From Punica granatum (Eukaryota; Streptophyta; Magnoliopsida; Myrtales; Lythraceae): a stretch of DNA of 64,000 nucleotides. Every line of letters begins with the position of its first letter. The stretch's first letter is position 1. Made by a program: the position numbers and the translations under genes. Positions 1 to 11,475 of this stretch are shown here, in pieces. Location of the stretch: positions 5,642,001 through 5,706,000 of the forward strand of contig NC_045127.1 of the NCBI RefSeq assembly GCF_007655135.1, given 5' to 3'. The notes beneath the pieces were generated by a model. The model worked only from the letters and a program-made list of their open reading frames with translations, made no database searches and was not told the origin of the DNA.

Positions 1-101
1 GTCCCATGCTGGGCAATGTAAGAGGAGAGCTTGTTGTCCTCCTCAGGCGTCCACTGTCCCCTCTTTACATTATCCTTCTCACAACACGGAATGCGTCCCA
101 T
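1..101 (-). CDS. MYB80: R2R3-MYB transcription factor, MYB80-like, N-terminal start (cut by window edge)
   Basis: The minus strand opens at an ATG (99-101) and reads [16 protein letters not shown], then [17 protein letters not shown], before running off the window. This is the N-terminus and first half of MYB repeat R2 as I remember it for MYB80 (formerly MYB103/MS188), a regulator of tapetum and pollen-wall genes. The spaced tryptophans of the DNA-binding helices are only partly visible (W17). No stop or frameshift is seen in the 33 codons present, unlike the second copy at 35267-36465, which has a stop at Q16. A TATA-like stretch on the minus strand (347-353) lies about 250 bp upstream and is also kept in the second copy. 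The family call is firm; the orthology call is from memory. Confidence 0.82.
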   Translation of the reverse strand, partial: MGRIPCCEKDNVKRGQWTPEEDNKLSSYIAQHG

Positions 102-1370
102 CTCTGTTGTTTTTCCTTTTTTCTGTTGTTTTCACGCTCCCTGCTAAACAAATTCCAGTAGGTACGCTGTCGGACTAATAAAAGGCGAAAACCAAGGACG
201 TTTCTGTAAACTTCCCCGCCTTTGCTGACAGCTTGAAAAATTTAAAATTGCTAGTAGGAAAATAAAACGGGAAGGAGATGTGTATAGTTTGTTTGTTGGA
301 CTAATATAAATTTCAGATGGTGAGGGAATGGTGTTGATGGTTTTAAATTTATATTGAATAGGTTTGATATGGGAAAGGAGAGGAAGAAAGAGGGGAGAGG
401 GGAGGAGGAGAGTTTGCATCAAAGGCGCATGATTCAATTAAAGAATTCAACGCCCCGCCGAGCATGTGAATTGAGATTTGCTGGTAGCTCACCCACAAAA
501 CATGCCCTTCCTTCGGTCAAAGACTCCCTCCCTCCCTCCCTCCGGACGACCGCCCCATTGTTGGGTTGCTGTCAGTTTTGGTCACACGAATGTAGACCAT
601 CAACAGGGTACGGGTTGCTGCACGTGCACGTCCTTCTGCAGATTGCCACAGGACACCTCCTGCATTGTCTTAAAATCCAGAACCAACATTGGACTAGGCC
701 GTGGAAACGATGAGTATCAATCAATTCCTTAACTAGACTGAATAGCCATGTCGGGTTGGGACAAGATAAGTGAAAAAGGACAGATGAGGCTGTTTCTGGT
801 AGCAACCAAACAGTTCGGTGCAGATTATGCCAGCCAAATGCAAAGACGGTCCGGACCATGCCACCAGCACGGGGTGAATTCCTTATGGAATTAGCTGGTT
901 GGGTTTTCCCCGATAAGTTTGGTTTGCACTTATTCATTAGATACTGAAACTAAATAGGAAAAAAGAGCTTCAGGCACAAGTTATTGCATCCGAGCAGTGA
1001 AGGAGGGATCTATATTAGCACTTCTCTATTCTTTTAACATATATGTTTCCTATTTTTGAGGTTGTGAGAATATATTTTCGGATTCATTCCTTGGCGGTTT
1101 GTTCGAAGAACAGAGGGCGGTGTGTCACTTCTTCTTGTTAATAACAGAGGGATAATTCCAAAAGTTTGGTGATTTTAAATAAACTCTGGCCTGCAAGAAT
1201 GGCAGGTAATGCTGCTTCTTTTAAACCAGCAAGTCCCCCATTCTTAAGAAGTTTGTAACTCAATTCTTTTCTTTATCTTTTTCCACGTACTCTTCGCCCG
1301 AATAAATTGCTCCTCCACGAACGGGTCATCCGAAGAGTGAGGTAGATAATGATTCTTACTCTCATGGGAT
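102..1370. repeat. Upstream region of the MYB80-like gene, duplicated at 36466-37670
   Basis: About 1.27 kb of non-coding DNA 5' of the MYB80-like gene. It aligns by eye, in the same order and orientation, with 36466-37670 upstream of the MYB80 pseudogene. Shared blocks include the stretch after the ATG (about 160-225 versus 36520-36590), the segment at 800-840 versus 37110-37150, and the segment at 1110-1350 versus 37405-37650. Open frames here are not conserved between the copies, so I read the region as promoter and intergenic DNA rather than coding. Similarity fades after about 1370. Confidence 0.75.
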
Positions 1371-1627
1371 ATAAAACATAGCTTAAAGTTTTTCTTAAAA
1401 CGTATATTCGAGCCAAAGTAGACATATATTTTGCATAGAACTTGGAAGTCTTTTCTGATCGAAAAGAGAAAATGGGGCACTGAGAACACTTAAGAATGAG
1501 GAAAAAGTGGTGGAATTTAGGAACATTACTTTCTGTACAGATACTCTTCCTTTGCTTTGGAAGACACATACATACATCTATCCTACAAAAGGGAGATGTT
1601 TTCCCTTCTTTGCTCTTTCAGTAAATA

Positions 1628-2612
1628 TTACGTCCAAGCATTGCCAATTTCCGTTGAGGGACAAATTTGTCATTCCTCACTTAAACGGTCATACAACTAG
1701 TTTCAGAAAGTAATCTAGTTGGTACAAAAAGTTTTTTTCACACCAGAGGTACAAAGAATTTGAAAAAGTGACAATTTGGTACAATTCACCAATTTAAAAC
1801 TAAGGTGTTAGTTCTTGTATGACGCGGCACATGGCTGTTGACGTGGACAAAATTGGACCCAAAAGTCGAGTGATGAGAAAAATCATGACATATTAGTGGA
1901 ATGGTCCTAGAGGTGTAATAATTTGGTATAAAAAGTTTGGCGTAGTGTATATTAATATAGAAAGTTTGAAGGATGTAACTTGTAAGTACAATAAGTTAGC
2001 TCTCACATCTCTCTCCTCTTTCTCGTCTCTCTCCTCTTTCTTGTCTCGCTCGTCTCTTCTCTCTCTTCTTTCTCTAGTCTCTCTCCCGTCTCTTCTCTCT
2101 TTTCTTTCTCTCGTCTCTCTCATTTCCCTCGCCTCTTTCTCTCATCCTCTCTCGTCTCGCTCGTCTCTTCTCTCTCTTCTTTCTCTCGTCTCTCTCCTGT
2201 CTCTTCTCTCTTTTCTTTCTCTCGTCTCTCTCCTCTCTCTCTCTCTCTCGTTTCCTCACCTCTTTCTCTCATCCTCTCTCGTCTTTCTCGTCACTGTATC
2301 AATAAGTTACATCCTTAAAACATTTTGTACCAATATATATTACAATATGTAAAACTCTTTTTTTTTATCAAATTGTTACACTTCTAAAACCATTTCACTG
2401 ACACTTTAAATCCAATTTTGTCCACGTCAGCAGGAACTAAAGCCGTTAGTCTAAAATTGATGGACTTACTAAATTGTTTACATTTTTCAAATTTTCTTGT
2501 AACTCTCTGGTAAGAAAAAACTTCTTGCCCCAGTGGGACCACTTTTTGAAACTTTTTGCATGAAAAATGAGTTTTCCCCTCGCTTAAACAGTTATGCCTT
2601 GGACGCACGTTT
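1628..2612. mobile_element. Fold-back (MULE-like) element with ~330-bp inverted arms around a pyrimidine-rich core
   Basis: The left arm (about 1628-2000) reappears as the reverse complement of 2290-2612. Diagnostic shared blocks are GACGTGGACAAAATTGGA (left 1839-1856; reverse complement on the right near 2411-2430), the AGTTTCA-AAAGT block (near 1700 and 2545), and GGATGTAACTT (near 1972 and 2310). No transposase is present. Long arms with no coding capacity fit a non-autonomous Mutator-like or fold-back element. I could not define a target-site duplication, so the outer limits are approximate. Confidence 0.65.
1998..2292. repeat. Pyrimidine-rich CTCTT/CGTCT satellite core of the fold-back element
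   Basis: About 290 bp made almost entirely of C and T on the plus strand, in irregular repeats of TCTCTC, TTTCTCGTC and CTCGCTCGTC. Long low-complexity open frames occur on both strands because the tract has no stops; I do not consider them genes. It forms the loop between the two inverted arms. Confidence 0.85.
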
Positions 2613-3279
2613 CACTCCCTCTGGCCAACTGTGCTGATAGTTTCTTTTATCTTTTCAGTATAGATTCTCTCATTAAGTTCCCCTGCTTTTCTTTCCTCCA
2701 ACAGTCCGTTTCTCTTTCTACTTTCGGGGTTTTATAATTTCCTCCATTATTATTATTTTTAGTCTCTCTCCCTCCTTCGCATTGTATTGAGTTGAGCTTT
2801 CTCTCTACACGGTGTCATTCATTGTCTGCTCGATTGACATCCTCATATCTCTCTACCACCGGGAAATCTGGCACCCCCGCAACATTTTTGGCGGGACCTC
2901 TAGGTCCCTCCCTTCGAGGACTCCGTGGTCGTGCAATGTGTTGTTGTTTGGCCGCGCTGGTTCACATCGCATGCTCTGTTTTCCTCTCTTGATGAATCCG
3001 AGAGCCATGAAAACAAATCTGGCTGAAATGAGTGGGTTTTCGGCTACAATTTCATGATGAAGCCGGCATTGATGGATGGATGGATTCTCTATCCCTATGT
3101 TTTCCTGCAATTTTAATGTTTTCATTCTTTATCTTGAGTCTATGTTTTTCTTTTTTTTTTTGTCTCTCATGCATTATTTGTCGTATTCTGTGCCAGGTGA
3201 GCATCCGATCTTCGGGTAATTTCCATTGTAACATTGCTTTGCTCATTTGTCCTGTACATAGGACGGGCACGCTGCTTGC

Positions 3280-3315
<36 letters not shown>

Positions 3316-3366
3316 GAGACCGGAAGATACTGAAAATAGAATATGAAGTTATGAACCGGATTAATT
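2613..3366. other. No gene recognised
   Basis: Short overlapping open frames on both strands (2792-3125) have no recognisable domain or supporting splice structure. A (TA)n/TATG microsatellite lies at about 3279-3315. I see nothing else here. Confidence 0.5.
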
Positions 3367-3378
3367 AATGGAACTAAC

Positions 3379-3562
3379 TTTTTTTTTTTTGCGTGAATTT
3401 TGATATCCGAAAGTCCAATTTGGTCCCGACTAGTCCAGTCGAGTTGGCTCATTAAGAGATAAAATTCTCCCACCATATATTTTCTGCATTCACAAGGACT
3501 CGAGCTCGAGACCTTACTTAAGCGGAATAAGCATCTAAACGCTCGAACTAACCCACATTAGC
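3379..3562 (-). mobile_element. tRNA-derived SINE, minus orientation, with 12-bp target duplication
   Basis: On the minus strand a ~184-bp body begins with a tRNA-like A-box region (GGGTTAGTTCGAGCG), has a B-box-like GAGCTCGAGTCC about 50 bp on, and ends in an A-tract (T-run at 3379-3390 on plus). The flanks are AATGGAACTAAC (3367-3378) and AATGGAACTAGC (3563-3574), a 12-bp target duplication with one mismatch. A related copy lies at 57868-58045. Confidence 0.75.
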
Positions 3563-3649
3563 AATGGAACTAGCCTTTAAGCATGCGCTTTGCATGTGAT
3601 TCGTCCTTAATTTTAATAAATTTCTCCAATCGTTAATTCTTATTTTATA

Positions 3650-4325
3650 ATAATAATTATTATTATTTTTGTCCCCAACAATTATTTCATTTGGTGAAAT
3701 TTGAGAAAAATATGATGATGATGATGATGATGATAATAACCCTAACAATTATTCGATTTTGATAATAATGATAACGGATGGAATTATCCATTTTATAATG
3801 CCAATAATAGTATTTCCCCAATAATTATCCTATGTGATAATAGGCTTATGAAATAATAATAAGTTATAGAAATTCATTACATGCGGCATTCCCGGAGTTG
3901 TTGAACGAGAGACATCCATTTCAAAATTTTGTACAAATGGCAAAGAGGTGAAAGCCCCAACAACTATATATGAATGTAATAATAGGCTTACAAGATAATA
4001 ATAATAACAACAACAACAATAATAATAATAAGTCACCGAAATTCATTAAATATGACATTCCAAGAGTCGTCGAATGAGAGGTTTCCACTTCAAGATTTTG
4101 CCCAAAATGGCAAAGAATGGTGAATACTTCAACATTTATATATTATAGATATATAGATTGGTGAAAGTTGATAAAACATTTGATGATGATGATGATGATG
4201 ATGATGACGACCAGATTTTAGTCGATCTTGGTAATAATAATAACGGATGGAATTATCCATTTTATAACACTACTTGTAATGTTTCCACAACAATTATCCT
4301 ATTTGATAATAGTCTTACGAAATAA

Positions 4326-4358
<33 letters not shown>

Positions 4359-4490
4359 CATAATGACGATGATAAGTCACAGAAATTCATTAAATGCGAC
4401 ATTCCAAGAGTTGTTGAATGAAAGGTTTCCATTTCAAGATTTTACACAAATGGCAAAGAATGGTGAATGCCAAAGCAATTGTAAAATACT
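3650..4490. repeat. Diverged tandem repeat with embedded AAT and GAT microsatellites
   Basis: Related segments occur about three times. The block beginning AACGGATGGAATTATCCATT is at about 3773 and 4242. The block AAATTCATTA followed by CATTCC(A/C)(A/G)GAGT is at about 3872, 4040 and 4384. Between them are (GAT)n runs (3712-3732, 4180-4207) and (AAT)n runs (3998-4030, 4325-4356). No coding potential is seen. Confidence 0.7.
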
Positions 4491-4779
4491 GACACTTGAC
4501 TCGCGCGTTACGTGAGTTTCTTTATTTGCGTTAGTATAGGATATTAACTAGCAATTACAATAGAAGAACTCTTTACATCGTTAATTTTATGTTAATTGCA
4601 CTGTCAACAAGCAGAACAATGTGGTTTGATGACCTGCAGATATTGGAATTCTTTTGCGTTTACGGAAATGCCTTGGAATGCCCTAGGCTTTATATATTAT
4701 ACATAGATTTGTACCCTAATTATTATTTGGTCATTCCTAATTATTATTACATTTCAACTCGAAGGAAAAAATTTTGTGC

Positions 4780-4995
4780 CTGCAATTATCCCATTTGAAC
4801 ATTTATTATTATTAATATATGATATTGCACTCTTGAGAGAAAATTATTTTTGCCCTAGCAATTATCCCATTTGGCATTTATATTGTATGATTGCGAGAAA
4901 ATTATTTTTGTCCTAATAATTACACCATTTGAAAAATTATTTTTGTCTCAGCAATTATAGCATTTGGCATTTACGTTGTATGCTCGAGAGAAAAG
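4780..4995. repeat. Short tandem repeat, unit about 75 bp
   Basis: The phrase GAGAAAATTATTTTTG(C/T)CC...AATTA followed by (C/T)CATTTGGCATTTA recurs at about 4836, 4898 and 4936, each with small changes. It lies directly upstream of the ValRS N-terminal fragment. No gene is seen. Confidence 0.55.
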
Positions 4996-5287
4996 TATTG
5001 ACAAGAGTTATCCGAGACGCCGGGGAGGGGAAGAATCTGACGGCAGTAGGGGAAGAGGATTCTGTCGGGAAAGAGTGGCAGATTAGGGTTTATACTTTAT
5101 ATTCCTAAATTTAAAATAAAGAATAATAATATTTTATTATATTAATAATAAGTAATAAATAAATAATATATAAATAGTAATAAATAAATAATAAATAATA
5201 GTAATAATAATAAGCCTGTTCGCTAATTGTCTCGTCATCATTCTGTCCCGAATCCAGTCCAGCAAAGGAGGAATCTGTTTTCAGAGA

Positions 5288-7130
5288 ATGAGGAACTCAT
5301 TATCGATGAATCGCATTCATCCGACTCTGCATCCTCCTGCTTTGAGTTCTCTGCGTTGGATTCATGAATCCAGCAAGATGGTATTGATGGTATCGGAATC
5401 CAGTCACACTACTCGACTGTCGATGAGCTCCAGCTCGATTGCTTTCGTTCCGTATGCTCTGCAGTCACAGAAGGACAACAATGTCAAGACAGTGGATGAC
5501 CTGGAGAGGAAAAAGAGGAAGGAAGAGAAGGTTCGTCCTGTTTGCAGCTCGATAGGCATTCTTTGATTCATGTGGTTTCACTTTCCGCATTCCTTGCAGT
5601 TCACACTTTGTTTTGATTGAATGCAGTTGGATGCTTATAGTTCATCCTTGATTTGATTCATCAACTGATGCACTCTTCTTTTAGATTCATTCATCGCCTT
5701 GCTCGTTTGACTATCGGTCTGTCCATGATTTTTTTTTTTCCTTTTTCATGGCAGGCAAGGTTGAAGGAACTGAAGAAGCAGAAGGCTGCGGAGAGAGCAG
5801 CAAGTGCCAAACTGATGGTATTGGTAATCGTGTGATATTTATTTTTCCATGCTGAATATTAATGATCATATTCAATTTTTGTCCTCGACTATGCATTCAT
5901 CTTATTGTAATTTTGAAGGCACCACAAGAAGTTGGAAATGCCTCGAAAAAGAGCGCTAAGAAGAATGTAAAGAAAGATGCTGGTGAAGACAAGCCGGAGG
6001 ACTATATCTACCCCGAGACTCCTCTTGGTGAGAAGAAAAGACTGTCTAGGCAGATGGCAAAATGGTACAACCCGACTGCTGTGGAGAAATCGTAAGCATA
6101 AAATGCTTATTCCTGTTGCTTGGATGCGATTCATGTCAATTCTTTGCGATTTGGAACTTTACTTGTCTTTTGTTGTTCTAGTTGGTATGAATGGTGGGAA
6201 AAGTCGCAATTCTTTGTTGCAGATGCCAACAGTTCAAAGCCGCCATTTGTGATTGTGAGTTTTCCGTACTAAAAAGGGCTTATATATGGAGATGGTAAAA
6301 TTTGGTTGGTCATTGTCTTGATACTGGGGAGTATCTCCTGGCTTGTAACTCTAATTGTGCAAAGTAGAATACTGCTGCATCACAACTCTGGATTTATATC
6401 TTCCTATTCTGAAAGTAAATCCAAGGAGCTAGATCTTATCTTCAATTTTCCACTCATTAAGGCATGTCTCGGAGCCTCCAAACACCTCGGATAAAAAATT
6501 CTAAAAAACGCTTAGATATGATGCATAACTTGAAATATATATATACATGATACTATCGGATGTACTTCAGTGAATTGTGGAGGCCTCTTTTGGCTTTGCC
6601 AACTTTGTTCTCTGATCTTATTGTAAGTAGCTCATAAAAGAATCCCCATGCTTTTAGATTTAAACATGACCCATCTTTCTAGGCTCAGATGTGGATAAAA
6701 AGAAATTGACACCTATTTGACAAAAGGTGGGAGGTCTATTTAAAGTCATGATAGCTTTTCGGAGAGTCTAATGTTGCATATTGCTTTTACTTTATGACTA
6801 GTCGAGGATTCTCGACTTCCTTTTCTATTTTATTGATTATTATCGTTTTTAGCTTTTGAGACTACATTCCTTCACCATTTAGGCTTTTTGTCTTGTTCTG
6901 TTTGGCATTCTATAGGTTCTTTCCCCTCCAAATATTACAGGGGCATTGAACATTGGTCACGCACTTACCGTTGCAATAGAGGTCACACAATTTAGCCATT
7001 TCTACTTTTGTTTTCCATATTGGCTTCGGGAATATCCTCTTGATATTTCTCTATCAAGCAGGATACTATTATTTCTGGATATAATGCACTTTGGGTCCCT
7101 GGGATGGACCATGCTGGAATAGCAACAGAG
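5288..7130 (+). pseudogene. TWN2: Valyl-tRNA synthetase, N-terminal exons 1-6 only (truncated)
   Basis: ValRS charges tRNA-Val. Six exons can be placed: 5288-5530, 5755-5817, 5919-6091, 6182-6254, about 6915-6980 and 7062-7130. Exons 1-4 are open and in phase. They encode a possible targeting leader, a Lys/Glu-rich linker (LERKKRKEEK, ARLKELKKQK), then PETPLGEKKRLS and the conserved WYEWWEKS start of the catalytic core. Exon 5 holds the class-I signature, but its first His is Asn (NIGH instead of HIGH) and the preceding LPPPN is LSPPN. Exon 6 reads DTII then SGYNALWVPGMDHAGIATE, missing about five residues (RWKRM in relatives). After 7130 the gene stops; the rest of the Rossmann and editing domains is absent from the window. 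The mutated HIGH motif and truncation mark it as non-functional, although a short transcript is possible. Confidence 0.85.
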
Positions 7131-7356
7131 GTTAAATTTCTTTCTAGCCTTTAGTTTTGATTCCTCTTTTGCCAACAAAAATGAAGTTATATTGCACTGC
7201 CCAATTTTTGGATATGACCGAAATATTGTTATGTATTTTGGTCGCTCTATTATGTCTCTGGCATGGCTCGTCTCCGCGGTTATTAAAGTTTGCATCACGA
7301 TCCTACCTATAGGATCAAAAGGGGTCACAGAACATCAATCCCTATTTTCAGAATTG

Positions 7357-7682
7357 TAAAAAACATAAGGCATCATTCACAAGTAAAACATGTTAAACCT
7401 GACAAATGATATTATACACCCAATAAAAAAAGAAAAACTTTAAAAAATTACTTGGTCGCTCAATGGACTTGCATATCTGCTAACCTGCATGACTTAGGTC
7501 AATTTTTAAAAATTTTCATTAGGTATTGAAAATCATACATGCTAGCCGATATGTCAAATCCATTGAGCAACCAAGTCATTTTTTAAAGTGATCTGCTTCT
7601 TTTTCTTTATTGGTTGTTTGTTACTTCTATTCGATAACATCGTGCTTCTTGATAACTTGTGAATGATGCCTTGTGTTTTTCT
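7357..7682. mobile_element. MITE with ~26-bp terminal inverted repeats and long internal symmetry
   Basis: AAGGCATCATTCACAAGT at 7367-7384 is mirrored by ACTTGTGAATGATGCCTT at 7655-7672, with the inverted repeat extending into A/T-rich ends. Inner segments are also palindromic (CGCTCAATGGA near 7456 against TCCATTGAGCAACC near 7559). The element is about 326 bp and has no coding capacity. It lies just downstream of the broken end of the ValRS N-terminal fragment. No clear target duplication was found. Confidence 0.7.
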
Positions 7683-10030
7683 ATGATTGTTGGCGATTGG
7701 TTTCAGAATTTGAAATCATATGAATAGGGAATGATGTTTTTATGATAGATAAGAAATGTAATGGTACATAGAATATGATGAACAAAAAATCATAAATTTA
7801 TACTTCTATCAATAATTTTTTAACTATAGTTATGGATTATACTTCTATCTGGATATGAATCTCTCATCCTATTCTCAAAAGTGTATGAGCAAAAGTGTCT
7901 TGGAGTTTTGACCCAAAAAATAATCTAGCTATAGCACTGCATTTATATATTGTCAAGGCTTACATACGTTTGGAACGACCATGTTCGTTAATGCTAGAGC
8001 AATGCTATATATAGACGAGTTAGCAAACCGTTTCTGTAAAACTAATCCATCGATGATCGACCAATAGCTAGTCCAACATTTTTATTCGGAGAACGATGCA
8101 AGAGCAATATCGGATCTGCATTTTGGAAAGTGCGGATTCAATCCATATTCCATATATACTTGTGGGTGAGCTCTTTGAACATAATAATTAATTTCTTCCC
8201 AAGAAAAATAATGTGAAAATCGGAAAGGAAAACTCGAACATGACTATCGAGATAAAGAAAAGAAGAGGGACCATATGATACGATAGTCACGTCCTGGGTC
8301 TATGTCCTTCCAAGTAATGAGACCTTTCTTTACGGATGTTCAATTTACTCACAATATTTCCTTCTTTTAAATTTGGTCCGATGATCATGACTGCGATGAA
8401 TAGGTCCTTGGCTAAACAATTAACATTTGCCACGAAAAGATGAGAAATAATGTGCAGTTCAGCAAGAAAGGGCTGGCTTGTATTTAACAAAATCCAATGT
8501 TAATCGGTATGGATTAATTCAAGTGCTTAACCTCTTTATACCTTTAAATAAATTTTGGATTCGAGTTTTGTGTACGAAAAAAATTCACACATGAGAGTTT
8601 TACTATTTAGTGAGTCGTTTAGACAGGCCATTGGACTTCTAGAAACTAGGAAACTAGGGGGCAGACCTAGAGGGAAAAAAAAAAAGAGCCTGTGGTAATA
8701 GATAGACAATAAAATACATCACAAGTGAAAAAGACAGTAAAAAAAAAACATGTGGGGAGAAAATCAAGGAAATTTTGACAAATAATAATGTATTAAAAAC
8801 AAAAAGAAACAGAATAGAAGGTTTGCAGCTGTTGAGACTTCAGAAAACCATTTTTTTTGGAAGAAGCAGCCTTAATTAACTATTAACTAATTAACTATTA
8901 ACTTTAACTAATATATACATATATATAAACAAAGCCCGAGCCAAATTATCACGCCACCACGTAAACGGAGTGTCGAGCTGAATTTCATACCATCACATCA
9001 TCACTTATAAATTAAGAAAATTTTCTATACTTTTTTGTCATTAATTCATTCTGCAGTATTAGCTGCTACTCAAGAACGAATACACACCTATGGAATCTAA
9101 ACATTCCAAATATTGATTAAAGGAACGCATTATTATATATTATAAAGAAACTATCTAGGTTCCATATAATAAGTTGCCACTTCAATTTATATACATGTGC
9201 ATATATAAAGTTTGTATAATCATGTGCATATGTACAATTTTCAGGCTTTGTAAAGGAACATTATTATAGATTGTTAAGAAACTATCTAGGTTCCACACAA
9301 TAAGTGGTCACTTCAATTTATATTCGCGTGCATTTATAAAGTTTATATATTCACATGAATAAATACAGTTTTCAAGTTTTAATATAAACCAATATATCCC
9401 CAGTAATAGTTCCGGATGCATATATATAGCATGAATGGCATGGGTAGTTAATCTAAGGGCATAGTGTGTCGACATTTAAAGGAAAGCTATAATCTGAAGC
9501 TCAATGTGAGCAGAGGTAAGCATGACCTTTTCTTCCAATCCAATTTGCTAGGAATATATATAGTTGCGAGATGTTCATATAAGTTTGTACCTTCTACTTA
9601 ATTGTAGGGATATATTTTCTACGTAAGTACGTCAACAGTTGAAAAATCAATCTTTCTTGCATAAAAATAAAACTATAAAGTTAGAATTAATGATATCATA
9701 CACGAGGCAAAAAAATCGAAATTTAAGCAAAAGTTTTTCTACTTAATCACCCAATTGATATTGAAATCTCAATGTACAACATTTTTTCTTTCAATAAATA
9801 CATACAAAGTTAAAAGAGTAGATAGTTGAAATATTTATTATTCAGCTCACTTGCAACGCACGGGTATTCATCTAGTTAGTAAAAAATAAATCAAATCAAA
9901 TCAAAATATCAAAAAAGGAAAAGGCAAGAGGGGAGTGTCTAAGCGCGGGAGAACAGTGGAATCGGAGAAGGCTGATGCATGTACACTGGTCAGTCACAGT
10001 CTGCGAGGATTCTTCCCCACTTCATCCTCT
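7683..10030. other. No gene recognised; AT-rich intergenic DNA
   Basis: About 2.3 kb with no open frame I can support. It contains a tandem duplication at 9118-9385 and a possible Helitron-type 3' end at about 9847-9876 (GCAACGCACGGG... ending CTAGT). Otherwise nothing stands out. Confidence 0.5.
9118..9385. repeat. Two-copy tandem repeat, unit about 133 bp
   Basis: The sequence around AAGAAACTATCTAGGTTCCA is at about 9147 and again at about 9280. Each time it is followed by (C/T)A(C/T)AATAAGT(G/T)G and CACTTCAATTTATAT. The two copies differ by scattered substitutions. Confidence 0.7.
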
Positions 10031-10108
10031 CCTACTTCAAAATATCGAACCGTTAGAGCAAACGAGGGTTTTTGGGAGAATCCACCAAACTAGGGCTTTA
10101 GAGAATGA

Positions 10109-10278
10109 GGCTGATTCTGAAACGGATGCGCACTCATTTGCATCAGACTCTACATCCTCCTCCATGGAGACAATAGGTTTTTCATCTGTGATGGATTCAT
10201 GAGACAACAAGGTCGGAGGCGGATAGCAAGGTCCAGACAGTGGAAGACCTGGAGAGGAAAAAGAGGAAGGAAGAGAAC
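10109..10278 (+). pseudogene. Valyl-tRNA synthetase exon-1 fragment (first of two)
   Basis: This matches exon 1 of the fragment at 5288. It starts with the GAGAATGAGG context, passes through a diverged ACTCTACATCCTCCTCC stretch and ends in VQTVEDLERKKRKEEN, where the original exon ends VKTVDDLERKKRKEEK. The frame is broken by a stop (CATGAGAC region near 10198). No following ValRS exon is present. Confidence 0.75.
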
Positions 10279-10299
10279 GTTCGTTGGAGAAGGTCGACT

Positions 10300-10932
10300 T
10301 TGCATCTCACAATAACAAATAAGATTTCTTGCCACGAAAATAACGGATAACTTGTTACGGATCTTGTAAAAATAAGTTCATCCTAATAAGTATACCGTGA
10401 CAAAATAAAGTTTGGTCACAATATCTTATAACTTATGGTGATAAATTTATTTTCGCAATGAAAACATTATATAATGTGAGTCAAAATATATGAAAACATG
10501 TATATACATATATGTTGGTTATTATGGGAATACTTGGTTTGTGGTACTCATACAATATTAAAGATATGTATATACATATAAGTATATATGTATCTATATA
10601 CATATTAAGTATGTGCATTATGAAATTCTATTTAGTGTAATTTAACATTCTTATTGCAATAGACAATTATGTATATACATGCATATTAAGTATGTATATA
10701 CATATATGTTGTTATTATGAAAATACTTGGTTTTCGACGTTCACACAATATTGAAGATATGTGTATACATATAAATATATATGTATCTACATACATATTA
10801 AGTATGTATATTATGAAACTTTATTTAATATAATTTGACATTCTTATTATCACAATGTACTTTTCTTGTGATAAAATCTCTTTCGTAACAATAGAATTTG
10901 TCACAACATACAAAATTTCTTGTAGTAATCCT
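10300..10932. mobile_element. AT-rich insertion with ~190-bp internal tandem duplication, CACTA-like end
   Basis: This block separates two ValRS exon-1 fragments. Its interior is a two-copy repeat: TACATATATGTTG at about 10507 and 10698, GTATCTA(T/C)ATACATATTAAGTATG at about 10590 and 10782. The right end reads AAATTTCTTGTAGTA (about 10913-10927), close to the inverted CACTACAAGAAA terminus of plant CACTA elements. The left end is not well matched, so the element class is tentative. Confidence 0.4.
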
Positions 10933-11053
10933 CCTCCTTGTAGACATTTGGTTTTTCATTTGCGATGGATTCATGAGACAAGAATGTCGGATGCGGACAA
11001 CAAGCTCGAGACAGTGGAAAACCTGGAGAGGAAAAAAGAGGAAGGAAGAGAAG
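10933..11053 (+). pseudogene. Valyl-tRNA synthetase exon-1 fragment (second)
   Basis: This is a close relative of the fragment at 10109-10278. It shares the TTTTTCAT(T/C)TG(C/T)GATGGATTCATGAGACAA context and then reads LETVENLERKK, with an extra A in the run GGAAAAAAGAGG that shifts the frame. Both fragments continue into GTTCGTTGGAGAAGGT(C/T)GACT, which is absent from the 5.3-kb copy. They are therefore duplicates of each other rather than independent relics. Confidence 0.7.
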
Positions 11054-11132
11054 GTTCGTTGGAGAAGGTTGACTCTGCATGGATGGATAGGATATTCGCC
11101 ATGCAACCTTGTGTACATTTCATCTTCAAGAT

Positions 11133-11468
11133 TGTTGAGACATATTATCCCACACGGGAAAACTAAAGAGAAATCCACGGGTTTATAAATGATTGGATAT
11201 ATATATTGCGTTGTTATTATATACGATACTATCCAACTTAGTCCATTGAGGGGAATATCATTCCTAGTATTTTGTCGTTCTAATAAATTCCATTTCTCAC
11301 ATTTTAGATGTCATAATATGTTTCCTTCCACATAATTGCCCTAAAAATGACAAGTGAAAAAACAATCTATATGCTTTTAACCTAGCAAAGAAGTTCACTT
11401 ATGCATTTTCCATTCCTCTTTAATAGTTTGTTCATTTGCACATTTAGGGTCTCTATTGGTTTTCTACA
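11133..11468. repeat. LTR-like block 1 (TG...CA, 336 bp)
   Basis: Starts TGTTGAGACATATTATCCCA and ends GGTTTTCTACA. The TGTTGAGA...CA borders resemble a long terminal repeat or solo LTR. No primer-binding site or coding region adjoins it. Confidence 0.5.
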
Positions 11469-11475
11469 GATAAGG

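Noticed and set aside
354..937. Overlapping open frames of 84-121 codons near the MYB80-like start
   Set aside because: They lie in the upstream region whose paralogue at 36.7-37.2 kb does not keep the frames, and no domain is visible.
1893..2352. Ser/Leu-rich and Arg/Glu-rich frames on both strands
   Set aside because: They arise from the stop-free pyrimidine repeat of the fold-back element.
2792..3346. Several frames around a GC-richer stretch
   Set aside because: Frames on both strands are equally open, with no recognised motif or splice support.
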